DNA from: an uncultured Flavobacteriaceae bacterium
GTDB taxonomy: Bacteria; Bacteroidota; Bacteroidia; Flavobacteriales; Flavobacteriaceae
NCBI GenBank assembly: GCA_947488345.1
Contig: CANKZQ010000001.1
Span: 596,518 to 660,517, forward strand
Direction of reading: 5' to 3'
Length of the DNA stretch: 64,000 nucleotides
Of this stretch, positions 1-9,343 are shown in pieces. How positions within the stretch are numbered: position 1 is the stretch's first letter; every line of letters starts with the position of its first letter. Position numbers and translations under genes: made by a program. Under the pieces are notes generated by a model. It was not told the DNA's origin and searched no databases. It was given only the letters and a program-made list of their open reading frames with translations.

Positions 1-962
1 CATCAACTCTACCCTTTATTAAGTTGGATAAAAAACGAGTGATTACCTCAACGGAAGCCTTAAGTCTCAAAGAAATACCAAAGCATATGGTTGTAATTGG
101 TGGTGGCGTAATAGGACTCGAATTAGGACAGGTATATAAAAGACTCGGCGCCGAAGTTTCTGTCATCGAATATATGGATAGAATTATCCCAACCATGGAT
201 GCTTCGTTGTCAAAAGAATTGCAAAAAGTATTAAAGAAACAAGGTGTAAAATTCTACACAAAACACAAGGTAACAGCAGTAAAAACTACAGCTAAGGAAG
301 TAACGATTACTGCAGATGATAAAAAAGGGAATCCTGTTGAGTTTAAAGGAGACTATTGCTTAGTTTCAGTTGGTCGTAGACCCTACACTGATGGTTTGGC
401 TTTAGATAAAGCCGGAGTAACCTTAAGCGAAAGAGGACAGGTAGAAGTAAATGCACATTTACAAACGAATGTCTCAAATATTTATGCTATTGGCGATGTT
501 GTGAAGGGCGCGATGTTGGCACACAAAGCCGAGGAAGAAGGCGTATTTGTGGCTGAAACGATTGCGGGTCAAAAACCACATATTGATTATAACTTAATTC
601 CTGGAGTTGTATACACATGGCCAGAAGTAGCTGCGGTTGGAAAAACCGAAGAAGAGTTAAAAGAAGCGGGAGTAAACTACAAATCAGGGCAATTTTCTAT
701 GCGCGCTTTAGGACGCTCTAGAGCGAGTGGAGATATCGATGGTTTTGTAAAAATACTCGCCGATGCCACGACTGATGAAGTACTCGGTGTTCACATGGTG
801 GGCGCTCGTGTTGCCGATTTAATTGCCGAAGCAGTTACGGCGATGGAGTTTAGAGCTTCTGCCGAAGACATTGCTCGAATGAGTCATGCACATCCAACAT
901 ATGCTGAAGCCGTTAAAGAGGCTGCCTTAGATGCTACTGGTAAAAGGGCGTTGCATAGTTAA
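1..962 (+). CDS. lpdA: Dihydrolipoyl dehydrogenase (E3), C-terminal part
   Basis: Partial: the frame is open from the first complete codon at base 3, so the N-terminal FAD domain lies left of the window. The flavoprotein E3 reoxidises dihydrolipoamide of 2-oxoacid dehydrogenase complexes with NAD+. Visible are the second dinucleotide fold (GGGVIGLELG), the GRRP motif and the second FAD segment (IYAIGDV), and in the dimerisation domain the catalytic HAHPTYAE motif near the C-terminus. The redox disulfide would be upstream and is not visible. A T-rich hairpin follows. Family assignment is firm; which complex it serves cannot be told here. Confidence 0.95.
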   Translation, partial: STLPFIKLDKKRVITSTEALSLKEIPKHMVVIGGGVIGLELGQVYKRLGAEVSVIEYMDRIIPTMDASLSKELQKVLKKQGVKFYTKHKVTAVKTTAKEVTITADDKKGNPVEFKGDYCLVSVGRRPYTDGLALDKAGVTLSERGQVEVNAHLQTNVSNIYAIGDVVKGAMLAHKAEEEGVFVAETIAGQKPHIDYNLIPGVVYTWPEVAAVGKTEEELKEAGVNYKSGQFSMRALGRSRASGDIDGFVKILADATTDEVLGVHMVGARVADLIAEAVTAMEFRASAEDIARMSHAHPTYAEAVKEAALDATGKRALHS

Positions 963-1015
963 TGTTAAAAAGTAGAACATAGATTCATAACGAAAGTGTT
1001 AAAATTTTGTTAGAA

Positions 1016-1047
1016 GAAAAAGGCATACTCATTAGTGTGCCTTTTTT
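1016..1047 (+). terminator. Intrinsic terminator after lpdA
   Basis: AGGCATACT and AGTGTGCCT form a 9-bp stem with one G-U pair and a 4-nt loop, followed by six T residues. It sits 54 bases after the lpdA stop and immediately before the next promoter element. Confidence 0.8.
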
Positions 1048-1049
1048 AG

Positions 1050-1057
1050 TAGCTTTG
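1050..1057 (+). promoter_or_regulatory. Bacteroidota -7 element for the prolyl oligopeptidase gene
   Basis: TAGCTTTG matches TAnnTTTG exactly, between the lpdA terminator and the ATG at 1090. An in-frame GTG overlaps its last base, so that GTG cannot be the start; this supports ATG 1090. No convincing -33 TTG is seen at the usual spacing. Confidence 0.6.
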
Positions 1058-1089
1058 TGTTTGTTCATATTCATCTAATTCAAAAACTT

Positions 1090-3234
1090 ATGAAAAATCT
1101 ACTTTTTGTACTACTCGGTACACTTCTTATTATTTCCTGTAAAACTGATAAAAAAGCAACCTCACAAATGGCATTATCTTACCCAGAAACGAAACAAGTC
1201 GATACAGTTACCACTTATTTTGGTAGCGATGTGAAAGACCCATATCGATGGTTAGAAGACGACAGATCAGATGAAACTGCTGCGTGGGTAGAGGCCCAAA
1301 ATAAGGTAACATTTGGATACCTAGATCAAATTCCATATCGTAAAAGTTTAAAAGAACGTCTCGAGAAATTATGGAACTATGAAAAATTAAGTCGCCCCTT
1401 TAAAGAAGGTGAGTATACGTATTTCTATAAGAATGATGGACTTCAAAATCAAAGTGTAGTATATCGTCGAAAAGGTGATAGTGAAGCTGAAGTGTTTTTA
1501 GATCCGAATACCTTTTCTGAAGATGCTACCACATCGCTTTCGACATTGAGCTTCTCGAAAAGCGGTGATATCGCTGCCTATGCTATTTCTGAAGGAGGAA
1601 GCGATTGGAGAAAAATCATCATCATGGATGCAGAAACTAAAGAAATCAAAGAGGACACTTTAATAGACGTGAAATTTAGTGGTGTTTCTTGGAAAGGTGA
1701 TGAAGGCTTCTTTTACTCTAGTTATGATAAACCCAAAGGTAGTCAGCTCTCTGCCAAGACAGATCAGCACAAAGTATATTATCACAAGCTAGGAACTTCT
1801 CAAAAAAATGACGAACTTATTTTTGGAGGTACTCCTGAAGAAAAGCACAGATATATTGGAGCCTATTTAACAGAAGATGACCGCTATATGGTTCTTACAG
1901 CTTCTACCTCAACTTCGGGAAATAAGCTATTTATTAAAGATCTTGAAGATCCGAATGCAACGTTAATTACCATTCTAAATGATACCGATAGTGATTCATA
2001 TGTTGCCGATAGTAGAGGAAGTAAATTATACATTGTAACCAATCGCAACGCTCCCAATCAAAAAATAGTTATTGTAGACGCTGCAAATCCACAACCTGAA
2101 AACTGGAAAGATTTTATTCCAGAAACAGAACATGTATTAAGTCCTTCTTCGGGAGGTGGTTATTTCTTTGCCGAATATATGGTAGATGCCGTTTCCAAGG
2201 TATTACAATATGATATGGACGGCAAATTAGTTCGTGAGATTCAACTACCAGGCGTTGGTAGCGCTGGTGGCTTTGGTGGAAAAAAGGATGATAAAGAAAT
2301 GTATTTTTCTTTTACCAATTACAAAACACCGGGCACCACCTATAAATTCAATGCAGATACGGGCGACTATGATGTGTATTGGAAACCTGAGATTGATTTC
2401 GACTCTGATGATTATGAATCTAAACAAGTCTTCTATACGTCAAAAGATGGTACTAAAGTACCTATGATTATTACACACAAAAAAGGTATTGAACTTACGG
2501 GTAAAAACCCGACTATTCTCTATGGTTATGGCGGGTTTAATGTATCACTTACACCAAGCTTTAGAATTACAAATGCTGTGTGGATGGAACAGGGCGGTAT
2601 CTACGCAGTTCCTAATTTAAGAGGTGGAGGAGAATATGGTAAAGAATGGCATAAGGCAGGCACAAAAATGCAAAAACAAAATGTGTTTGATGATTTTATC
2701 GCAGCCGCAGAATATTTGATTGAAAATAAGTATACTTCATCAGATTATTTAGCTATTAGCGGGGGGTCAAATGGTGGTTTATTAGTTGGTGCCACCATGA
2801 CACAGCGACCAGATTTAATGAAGGTAGCACTACCCGCAGTGGGCGTATTAGATATGCTACGCTATCATACGTTTACCGCTGGAGCGGGATGGGCGTACGA
2901 TTACGGTACTTCTGAAGAAAGTGAAGAAATGTTCAACTACTTAAAAGGATATTCGCCAGTGCATAATGTTAAAGAAGGTGTACAATATCCGGCAACTATG
3001 GTAACTACTAGTGATCATGACGATCGCGTGGTACCTGCTCACAGTTTTAAGTTTGCCTCAGAATTACAAGATAAACAAACAGGTGATAATCCGACAATAA
3101 TTCGAATTGAAGTTAATGCAGGTCATGGTGCAGGTAGACCAGTTAGTAAAATTATTGAAGCAAGTACAGATGTTTTTGCCTTCACACTCTATAATATGGG
3201 CATTAAACAGTTAAAATCGGAATATAAGGACTAA
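1090..3234 (+). CDS. Prolyl oligopeptidase family serine peptidase, lipoprotein
   Basis: A 714-residue S9A peptidase that cleaves short peptides after proline. The N-terminus is a lipoprotein signal ending LIISC (Cys17), so it is exported and probably membrane-anchored. An N-terminal beta-propeller part (about 40-430) precedes the alpha/beta-hydrolase domain, which holds GGSNGGLL with the nucleophile Ser560, the DHDDRVVP segment with the catalytic Asp, and His679 in GHGAGRP. ATG 1090 is chosen because a lipobox follows directly and the in-frame GTG upstream lies in the promoter. It stands alone between two terminator-like structures. Confidence 0.95.
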   Translation: MKNLLFVLLGTLLIISCKTDKKATSQMALSYPETKQVDTVTTYFGSDVKDPYRWLEDDRSDETAAWVEAQNKVTFGYLDQIPYRKSLKERLEKLWNYEKLSRPFKEGEYTYFYKNDGLQNQSVVYRRKGDSEAEVFLDPNTFSEDATTSLSTLSFSKSGDIAAYAISEGGSDWRKIIIMDAETKEIKEDTLIDVKFSGVSWKGDEGFFYSSYDKPKGSQLSAKTDQHKVYYHKLGTSQKNDELIFGGTPEEKHRYIGAYLTEDDRYMVLTASTSTSGNKLFIKDLEDPNATLITILNDTDSDSYVADSRGSKLYIVTNRNAPNQKIVIVDAANPQPENWKDFIPETEHVLSPSSGGGYFFAEYMVDAVSKVLQYDMDGKLVREIQLPGVGSAGGFGGKKDDKEMYFSFTNYKTPGTTYKFNADTGDYDVYWKPEIDFDSDDYESKQVFYTSKDGTKVPMIITHKKGIELTGKNPTILYGYGGFNVSLTPSFRITNAVWMEQGGIYAVPNLRGGGEYGKEWHKAGTKMQKQNVFDDFIAAAEYLIENKYTSSDYLAISGGSNGGLLVGATMTQRPDLMKVALPAVGVLDMLRYHTFTAGAGWAYDYGTSEESEEMFNYLKGYSPVHNVKEGVQYPATMVTTSDHDDRVVPAHSFKFASELQDKQTGDNPTIIRIEVNAGHGAGRPVSKIIEASTDVFAFTLYNMGIKQLKSEYKD

Positions 3235-3243
3235 TAAACATAC

Positions 3244-3332
3244 TACGTCATTGCGATTCTCGTTAGAGATAGTACAATTTGTTAATTTAACATCAAATTG
3301 CTGAGAAGTTAACATTTTCTCGCAATGACGTA
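3244..3332. repeat. Palindromic intergenic element with TACGTCATTGCGA ends
   Basis: A perfect 13-bp inverted repeat (TACGTCATTGCGA at 3244-3256, its complement at 3320-3332) encloses 63 bases holding a second inverted repeat (CAATTTG 3275-3281, CAAATTG 3294-3300). Seven T residues follow the right arm, so it may also terminate the peptidase transcript. CGTCATTGCGA ends resemble dispersed intergenic repeats of Bacteroidota and other bacteria; only one copy is in this window. Confidence 0.65.
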
Positions 3333-3344
3333 TTTTTTTCAACA

Positions 3345-4349
3345 ATGCTCAAAGTCAATAATATTTCTTTTAGTTATAACAGGGCCCTTACCTTAAAAAA
3401 CATCGATTTCTCTATCTCGAAAGGCGAATGCCTAGCTATTGCCGGAGAAAGTGGTTCGGGTAAGAGTACTTTGCTCAAATTGCTTTATGGAGAATATGAT
3501 TTAAACAGAGGATTTATCTTCTGGGGTGAGCATCAAATATTGGGGCCGGAATTTAATTTAATTCCAGGTCCAGATTATATGAAATATGTTTCTCAAGAGT
3601 TCGATTTGATGCCTTTTACTACCGTCGAAAATAACATTGGTAAATTTTTATCAAATGAAGATCTCGAAGAAAAACAGCGACGTATTGATGAGTTAGTCAC
3701 TGTTGTAGAATTGGAAGAAGTAGCCAAAACGAAAGTTCAATACTTAAGTGGGGGTCAAAAACAACGTGTTGCGTTAGCACGAGCCCTCGCAAAAGAGCCA
3801 GAAATTCTATTGTTAGATGAGCCGTTTAGTCATATTGACAACCTCAAAAAACAGTCGTTGAGAAGAAGTTTATTTAGTTATTTAAAAGAACAACAGATTA
3901 CATGTGTAGTCGCCACGCATGATAAACATGATATAGTCTCTTTTGCAGATACCATGTTATTTTTACACCAAGGTGAGGCAATTGCATTTGATACTCCAAA
4001 AAATTTATATGAGCACCCGAAAAATAGTCTTATTGCTTCTTTTTTTGACGAATTTAACGAGTTCAAAATCTCAGAAGTAACGGCTTCTGAAAAATTTGGA
4101 GTTGTTATCATTTATCCGCATGAAATTAAACTAGTGCCATCATCTCATTTAAAAGTACGCGTAAAACAGTCATTTTTTAATGGTGATCATTATTTAATTA
4201 AAGCCGATTTTAATCACAGAAACATCTACCTCAAACATGTTGAAAGTCTCAAAGAAGGACAGCAATTATGTCTTGAAATCGACAAAAGTATCATAAAAAA
4301 AAGAGCCTCAATTTTTGAAGACTCTTTTGAATATCACAGATCTATTTAG
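3345..4349 (+). CDS. ABC transporter ATP-binding protein, PotA-like
   Basis: A 334-residue ATPase subunit. Walker A GESGSGKST (34-42), Q-loop Gln84, signature LSGGQKQR (134-141), Walker B LLLDEP (155-160) and the switch His192 are all present, so it should hydrolyse ATP. Beyond residue about 240 is a small C-terminal region of the kind used as a TOBE-like regulatory domain in polyamine, iron and molybdate importers. No permease or binding protein is adjacent, so the substrate is unknown. Its last 8 bases overlap the convergent protease gene. Confidence 0.88.
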   Translation: MLKVNNISFSYNRALTLKNIDFSISKGECLAIAGESGSGKSTLLKLLYGEYDLNRGFIFWGEHQILGPEFNLIPGPDYMKYVSQEFDLMPFTTVENNIGKFLSNEDLEEKQRRIDELVTVVELEEVAKTKVQYLSGGQKQRVALARALAKEPEILLLDEPFSHIDNLKKQSLRRSLFSYLKEQQITCVVATHDKHDIVSFADTMLFLHQGEAIAFDTPKNLYEHPKNSLIASFFDEFNEFKISEVTASEKFGVVIIYPHEIKLVPSSHLKVRVKQSFFNGDHYLIKADFNHRNIYLKHVESLKEGQQLCLEIDKSIIKKRASIFEDSFEYHRSI

Positions 4350-6831
4350 GATCTAATAATTGATCTATTCTTGCGATAGCATCTTCATAATGATAGCGCG
4401 TTACTGTATTTACACCATTCTTTGCAGCTCTTAATCTACTGCGTAAAGCTTTTAATTCTCCTCGTACCAAGGCTCTAACATCTGAAGTATTTACACTATA
4501 GGTCAACGTTCCTTCGAAACCTGGTCTACTTCTTCGTGGCGCTCGCGCATTGTTCGTTAATAAATATCCCATTCTATCTAAATAGGTACGCTGTAAATTT
4601 CTTCTATACAGATCAACATTTCTTCTATAAGTTGTCTCTTTCCAAAGACCAGCTCTTAAATCTCTAAGCATTTCTAAAGCACTGTAATAAGATGTATTAA
4701 CAGTTTCGGCATCAATCAATCTACCAATACGATCAAAACTTAACAAGGAATGGACATATCTCCCTTGCACTCTACGCAAACGTTCAAAATATCCTGCATG
4801 ATCTATATTTTGAAGGATTTTTTTATCAATTAACCAAGTGGGTGTATCAAAAATGTTTTTTTGCAACCATCGTAAAGATGCTTTTTGTGTTGCTTTGTCT
4901 ACATGTGTGTAGACAACCCCTTCTTGATTCGGCATTTTAATATTTTCATAGACCCCACCAATATTGGTCAATACATGTCCAATATATCTACTATACACGC
5001 CTAACAATTCTCCATATAGTTCTTCTAAATCTTGGTAATTATTGGTCGCATCGGATGTCCAACTCGGTAAATTCTTTGCCACATATTTCAGGTTTTTCAA
5101 CCCATAATCACTTGCTTTGATCGGATCATCTCCAACGCATTCTGTTTGGGATTGTGGGTCAAAACGACTTGACTGTCTTCCAAATTTAAATTTGGGGTCT
5201 CCTTTCGTATCTAAAATCCATTTATCTAAGGTGGCTTTTTCAGCTTCCGCGGAAGCGGCACCTGGAATATATCGGTAACCCCAATTCGTGGCATAATGAT
5301 CGTAAGGCCCCATTTGACGCACAAATCGTATATTTTCATCTCCAGGTTGGGCTACATAATTATAGCGTGTATAATCCATCAAACTCGCAGCCAGGCCAAA
5401 CTCTTGCGTAAAAGCTCCATCTCTCAATGAATCTACGGGATACGCAAAACTAGCAGCCATATTATGAGGGAAACCTAGGGCATGCCCTACTTCATGGGCA
5501 ATTACCATACGCATCATTTCTCCTATTTCCTCAGGCTTCGTATTTAATGTTCTAGCACTAGGATTTGCGGCCGCAGTTTCTAATAAATACCGATTCCTAT
5601 AACTTCTTAAATGGTTGTGGTACCAAATAATATCACTTTCTATAATTTCGCCACTTCTCGGATCAGACACACTCGGCCCCACCGCATTTCGTGTAGTACT
5701 TGCAACATAACGCACTACAGAATAACGAATATCTTCTGGACTAAACTCTGGATCTTCTTCTGGAGTTGGTGCATCTTTGGCAATAATGGCATTTTTGAAT
5801 CCTGCTGTTTCAAAAGGCTTTTGCCAGTCTTCAATACCTTGCTTGATATATTTACGTAAATTTTCGGGAGTTCCTGGATCTAGATAATAGACAATCGGTT
5901 TGACAGGTTCTACCAATTCACCCCGTGCATAAGCAGCAGGATCTTTTGGCTCTAATCTCCAACGACGAATGTATGTTTTTCGATCAGCTTTTAAGGCCTC
6001 GCTACCAAAATCGTACTGACTCACAGTAAAAAAACCTACTCTTGGGTCATACAAACGAGGCTGCATCGGTTCTTCTGGTAACAAAATCATCGATTGGTTC
6101 ATCTGTAAACTAATAGAACCGGTAGATGCAGATGAAGGAGGTTCGGAAGCTTCATAGGTAAAGTCTTGTTTCACTTCGATATTTTCAGGAAAGCTCTTCA
6201 TACTATTAATAAAGCTTCGAGAAGCATCCAATCGTCTTACTTTATAGCGTTTTCTCAAAAAACTTGGCAAACCACTTATTGCCAAAACATCACTACTAAA
6301 AAATTTAGTAACATCAATAACAGCCTTAGTTGAATCGGTACTGAAGGCTTTGATATCAAAAGCATATAATGTTGGTTCATAATTATTAACACGCACCGAC
6401 TCACTAATTGCCTTTGAACTATCAGCAATATTTGTATATGACTTTACTTTTAATAGGATCTTATTTTGAAAACGCGTCCAATGTACAACCTGGGTATTTG
6501 TTTTGGTACCTGCATTAAAAAAACCTCCCCCTAAACCAGTAGGTATCTTGGCCACTCGACTCACCCATAACATGTCTTTGTTTAATTTGGAAAACGGAAT
6601 TTCATAAAAATATGCTTTTTTTACTTTGTGCAAATCAAAAAGTCCTTTGTCAGAAACAGCATCTTTCGTAATAACTTCACTATATTTTTTTATTCCTTTT
6701 TTGGATGTTGGCTTTTTAGGTTTAACGGGAATCTCTGTTTTACCTTTTTTCTTTCTTTTCTTTTTTTGTGCTTGAAATGAATTGGGCGCCATCAAACAAA
6801 TGGCAAGCAATAGGAACAGTATTTTTTTCAT
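4342..6831 (-). CDS. Secreted zinc metalloprotease of the DUF5117/DUF4953 (metzincin) type
   Basis: An 829-residue protein with a signal peptide (hydrophobic residues 4-17, cleavage near SFQAQ) followed by a very lysine-rich stretch. The zinc site is HEVGHALGFPH at 446-456, with the likely Met-turn SLMDY at 483-487, which defines a metzincin. The preceding beta-rich region and long C-terminal region fit the DUF5118-DUF5117-DUF4953 architecture common in Bacteroidota. The substrate is unknown. It ends in an 8-base tail-to-tail overlap with the ABC ATPase gene, so the two transcripts may form antisense overlap. Confidence 0.9.
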   Translation of the reverse strand: MKKILFLLLAICLMAPNSFQAQKKKRKKKGKTEIPVKPKKPTSKKGIKKYSEVITKDAVSDKGLFDLHKVKKAYFYEIPFSKLNKDMLWVSRVAKIPTGLGGGFFNAGTKTNTQVVHWTRFQNKILLKVKSYTNIADSSKAISESVRVNNYEPTLYAFDIKAFSTDSTKAVIDVTKFFSSDVLAISGLPSFLRKRYKVRRLDASRSFINSMKSFPENIEVKQDFTYEASEPPSSASTGSISLQMNQSMILLPEEPMQPRLYDPRVGFFTVSQYDFGSEALKADRKTYIRRWRLEPKDPAAYARGELVEPVKPIVYYLDPGTPENLRKYIKQGIEDWQKPFETAGFKNAIIAKDAPTPEEDPEFSPEDIRYSVVRYVASTTRNAVGPSVSDPRSGEIIESDIIWYHNHLRSYRNRYLLETAAANPSARTLNTKPEEIGEMMRMVIAHEVGHALGFPHNMAASFAYPVDSLRDGAFTQEFGLAASLMDYTRYNYVAQPGDENIRFVRQMGPYDHYATNWGYRYIPGAASAEAEKATLDKWILDTKGDPKFKFGRQSSRFDPQSQTECVGDDPIKASDYGLKNLKYVAKNLPSWTSDATNNYQDLEELYGELLGVYSRYIGHVLTNIGGVYENIKMPNQEGVVYTHVDKATQKASLRWLQKNIFDTPTWLIDKKILQNIDHAGYFERLRRVQGRYVHSLLSFDRIGRLIDAETVNTSYYSALEMLRDLRAGLWKETTYRRNVDLYRRNLQRTYLDRMGYLLTNNARAPRRSRPGFEGTLTYSVNTSDVRALVRGELKALRSRLRAAKNGVNTVTRYHYEDAIARIDQLLDPK

Positions 6832-6871
6832 ATATCGGTTTAATAAGTCAGCTAAAAATACTAATTGTAGT

Positions 6872-7321
6872 CTAAAAAATAGCTTTAATTAACATTTCCT
6901 TGGTAAAATTAACAGTGTCGCCAACTTTTTTTCCTAATAGTAATCTACCAATTGGTGAACTCGGAGAAATTGCATAGTATATAGTGTCATTGATTTTTAT
7001 CTCTCCGGCACTAATGGCTAAAAAATAATTGGTATTGTCGGTTATGATTAAGCTTCCTAGTTTTGCAACCAGAGAGGTTTCAAGGCTTAGTTTAGACAGC
7101 AGCATCTTCATTTGATTGATTCCTGCTAATTGCTGACTCGCTTTTTCCATTTCTAATTGTAGCATGGCCCGACCCGTTTCATGCTTATCTCCTGCACTAC
7201 TTTTGGTTTCAGACGACAAGGCATTTTGATTCGATGAAATGATGTCAGTCACCGTCATAGAGCGTTGTGCGACATATTCCGCGCAAGCGTCTAACAATTG
7301 CCTCTTTACTTCTTGCATCAC
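6872..7321 (-). CDS. GreA/GreB C-terminal-domain-like protein
   Basis: 149 residues. The N-terminal half is helical with a conserved-looking ETKSSAGDKHETGRAM segment (about 38-53), and the C-terminal half ends in AISPSSPIGRLLLGKKVGDTV, the typical C-terminal fold signature of GreA/GreB transcript-cleavage factors. Proteins of this kind in Bacteroidota are often labelled 3-oxoacyl-ACP synthase, but no ketosynthase motif is present. It starts one base after the preceding stop, as the last gene of the biosynthetic run. It may bind RNA polymerase; a role in the pathway is not implied by sequence. Confidence 0.7.
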   Translation of the reverse strand: MMQEVKRQLLDACAEYVAQRSMTVTDIISSNQNALSSETKSSAGDKHETGRAMLQLEMEKASQQLAGINQMKMLLSKLSLETSLVAKLGSLIITDNTNYFLAISAGEIKINDTIYYAISPSSPIGRLLLGKKVGDTVNFTKEMLIKAIF

Positions 7322-7753
7322 TTAAGACTTAACTTTAAAGATTGAACTATATATCTTACCAACCAACATATTCCCTAACGGAAAATAGAGTGCAAAAAAC
7401 AAGGCCATACCTAGACTAAAATTTCTAATATTAAATAAACCATCCAGCATATTGTTAGGATAAGCATACGACGTTTCTAAAGCATAACCGCCAAACTCAA
7501 GCAAAGCCATTGCTACCAAACCATAGGCATATTGGGTATGAAAAGGTAAACCACGTAACAATAATGATATTGGGATCATATAGATAAGATAGACCGTGAT
7601 CACTTGCCACCAATAGGTGAATCTCGCGATTTCAACCTTCGCCCCAAAATTATCCATGAGCATTCCCCAAGTAAAATAGATGACGGCGTAGGTAAGAATT
7701 AACTTCCTATCAACGTCTAGTTTTGATTTAGCATATACTATAAATTCGTTCAT
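7322..7753 (-). CDS. Small multi-pass membrane protein, unknown function
   Basis: 143 residues with about four hydrophobic segments (roughly 20-36, 50-66, 76-92 and 112-132). I do not recognise the family. It overlaps the PPTase gene by 4 bases (7750-7753) and abuts the GreA-like gene, so it is translationally coupled inside the biosynthetic operon. A role in anchoring or moving a lipophilic product is possible but only guessed from position. Confidence 0.7.
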   Translation of the reverse strand: MNEFIVYAKSKLDVDRKLILTYAVIYFTWGMLMDNFGAKVEIARFTYWWQVITVYLIYMIPISLLLRGLPFHTQYAYGLVAMALLEFGGYALETSYAYPNNMLDGLFNIRNFSLGMALFFALYFPLGNMLVGKIYSSIFKVKS

Positions 7754-8337
7754 CTGTTTGTATTTACGATTGAATAAACTCCATAATTGCCATGATGCGA
7801 CATAGAAAATGAAGCTTGCAGTTGTTTATTATTTAGATATAATTTAGGCACCCCTACACTATTCTTTTTAATACTTAATGAGTCAAAAGGAACATTCAAG
7901 GTTGTTGCTGTTATTTTTTTCAATTCGTCTCGAATGATCTCACTTTGTTTGGCAGAAGTTCTTGTGTTGAACTCAAAATGATAGTGTTCAGTTTTTGCAT
8001 CGCGAATATGCTGCGCCTCGGTTGAAATATAGTTCTTCGTTATTTTTGAATTCGTATAATACGTTTTATCCTCGAACAACACCAAACCCTCAGTAGCCGA
8101 TAGAAGTTCACATTCCAATTTTGTAGGTGCATAAAAACGAATACTCTTTTTTTGAACATAACATTTGTAGGCGCTTTCTTTCATACTCCAAAACAACCAA
8201 ACTAATTGAAAAGGGTCGCTTGAACATTCAATCATCTTTCTTTCTTTCTCGGTAAAGATTTTCGTCAAGAAACCTGGGCGCTGCCAATTACTTTCAATTT
8301 TAGCCAATTTTAAATCCACTATATCATTACCAACCAT
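7750..8337 (-). CDS. 4'-phosphopantetheinyl transferase superfamily protein
   Basis: 195 residues. It carries the AcpS/Sfp signatures: VGNDIVDL at 2-9 with Mg-binding Asp5, FTEKER at 28-33 and WSMKESAYK at 50-58 (Glu54, Lys58). It transfers the phosphopantetheine arm of CoA to a carrier-protein serine. The ACP gene lies two genes upstream in the same operon, so that ACP is the obvious substrate. It starts immediately after the second methyltransferase and overlaps the membrane protein gene by 4 bases. Confidence 0.9.
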   Translation of the reverse strand: MVGNDIVDLKLAKIESNWQRPGFLTKIFTEKERKMIECSSDPFQLVWLFWSMKESAYKCYVQKKSIRFYAPTKLECELLSATEGLVLFEDKTYYTNSKITKNYISTEAQHIRDAKTEHYHFEFNTRTSAKQSEIIRDELKKITATTLNVPFDSLSIKKNSVGVPKLYLNNKQLQASFSMSHHGNYGVYSIVNTNR

Positions 8338-9033
8338 CTAGCGTCTAATTATAATTAAATATCGAAATGCCCACTTCCATTTTAATTTATATGATGAGAC
8401 ATCAATTTGCTTCAAAATTTGTCTTAACTCTTTTTCTTGAAACGAGTTTTTAATGGCTTTCAATCCGTCTTGCAAAACCATCGAATTAAAAGACAATAGT
8501 CTTCCAAAAAAAGAAAATATATAATATGAAACTATATGTCGCTGTAACTCACTAAAAATAATGGCCTCATTTACGTTCTTTATTGAATTATTTACAAAAT
8601 GAACCAACTCATCATCAGTAAAACGATATATGAAATGACTACTTATTAAAATATCGCAGGTCTCTAATTCAAATTGAGTATCTAAAATATTTGATTGTTT
8701 ATAGGTAATATGGGTCTTGTTTTGTTGTGATTTCGCAAAATCCAAAATATGATCATTACCATCAATTCCAGTTAGTTTGACTTTTCTATCATTTTCAAAA
8801 CACCAATCCCCAATCGCTCTTAAATTATCTCCCGCGCCACAACCTAAATCTATAATGTGGAATATCTTTTCTGGGTTTGTTCGTACTATTTCTTTTACTG
8901 CATTTAAAGTAATTGTAGTATTACCCAACAGCCTATTGATTAAAGAAAGTTTACGCAAAGAATCATGCAATATTGATCCTTTCGTATCGAAGTTGTCCAT
9001 TTCTTCTTTTAAATAGCTTCTTGTACCGAACAT
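8338..9033 (-). CDS. Class I SAM-dependent methyltransferase (paralogue 2)
   Basis: 231 residues. Motif I is IIDLGCGAGDNLR (about 79-91), followed by an acidic post-motif II (LTGIDGND). The C-terminal part has SELQRHIVSYYIF, VLQDGLKAI and KWKWAFRY, each matched by the other methyltransferase of the cluster (12960-13667), so the two are paralogues. It probably O- or C-methylates an intermediate; the acceptor is unknown. Base composition is more A+T-rich than the ketosynthase gene nearby. Confidence 0.85.
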   Translation of the reverse strand: MFGTRSYLKEEMDNFDTKGSILHDSLRKLSLINRLLGNTTITLNAVKEIVRTNPEKIFHIIDLGCGAGDNLRAIGDWCFENDRKVKLTGIDGNDHILDFAKSQQNKTHITYKQSNILDTQFELETCDILISSHFIYRFTDDELVHFVNNSIKNVNEAIIFSELQRHIVSYYIFSFFGRLLSFNSMVLQDGLKAIKNSFQEKELRQILKQIDVSSYKLKWKWAFRYLIIIRR

Positions 9034-9040
9034 TTAAGAA

Positions 9041-9295
9041 CTACTTCTGGTTGAGTTTCGTTTTAATGATTTCCATCGCTGCTTGTACTGATAACATTTG
9101 TTCCATAGAATCATTATCAATTTCGATATCGAACTCGTCTTCAACATCTAAAATTACATCGACTAAATTTGCCGAATTAATTTTCAAATCATTAACAAAA
9201 TCTGTCTCTTCAGATAGGTCTTCAAAAGCGGCTTCATCTTGAATATAAGGCTTTACTATTTTTTTTAAAGTCTCTATAAGTTGTTCGTTGTTCAT
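9041..9295 (-). CDS. Acyl carrier protein
   Basis: 84 residues, acidic and helical. The phosphopantetheine-accepting residue is Ser41 within KINSANLVDVILDVE, where the usual DSL is replaced by NSA; the following Asp/Glu-rich helix II is typical. This is a specialised rather than the main FabC-type ACP, because it sits between a ketosynthase and a methyltransferase with its own PPTase two genes downstream. It should carry the growing acyl chain of the cluster. Confidence 0.88.
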   Translation of the reverse strand: MNNEQLIETLKKIVKPYIQDEAAFEDLSEETDFVNDLKINSANLVDVILDVEDEFDIEIDNDSMEQMLSVQAAMEIIKTKLNQK

Positions 9296-9343
9296 TGAGT
9301 TACTGTTTACATTCTATATTCCTTTATCAGGAATTTCAATTTC

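Noticed and set aside
4342..6831. Reading frame on the opposite strand (5611-5859) as a gene
   Set aside because: It lies wholly inside the metzincin gene, has no promoter or known motif, and its composition follows the antisense of the real gene.
6872..7321. 3-oxoacyl-ACP synthase
   Set aside because: Proteins like this often carry that label, but at 149 residues with no Cys-His-His site it cannot be a ketosynthase; the C-terminus is GreA-like.
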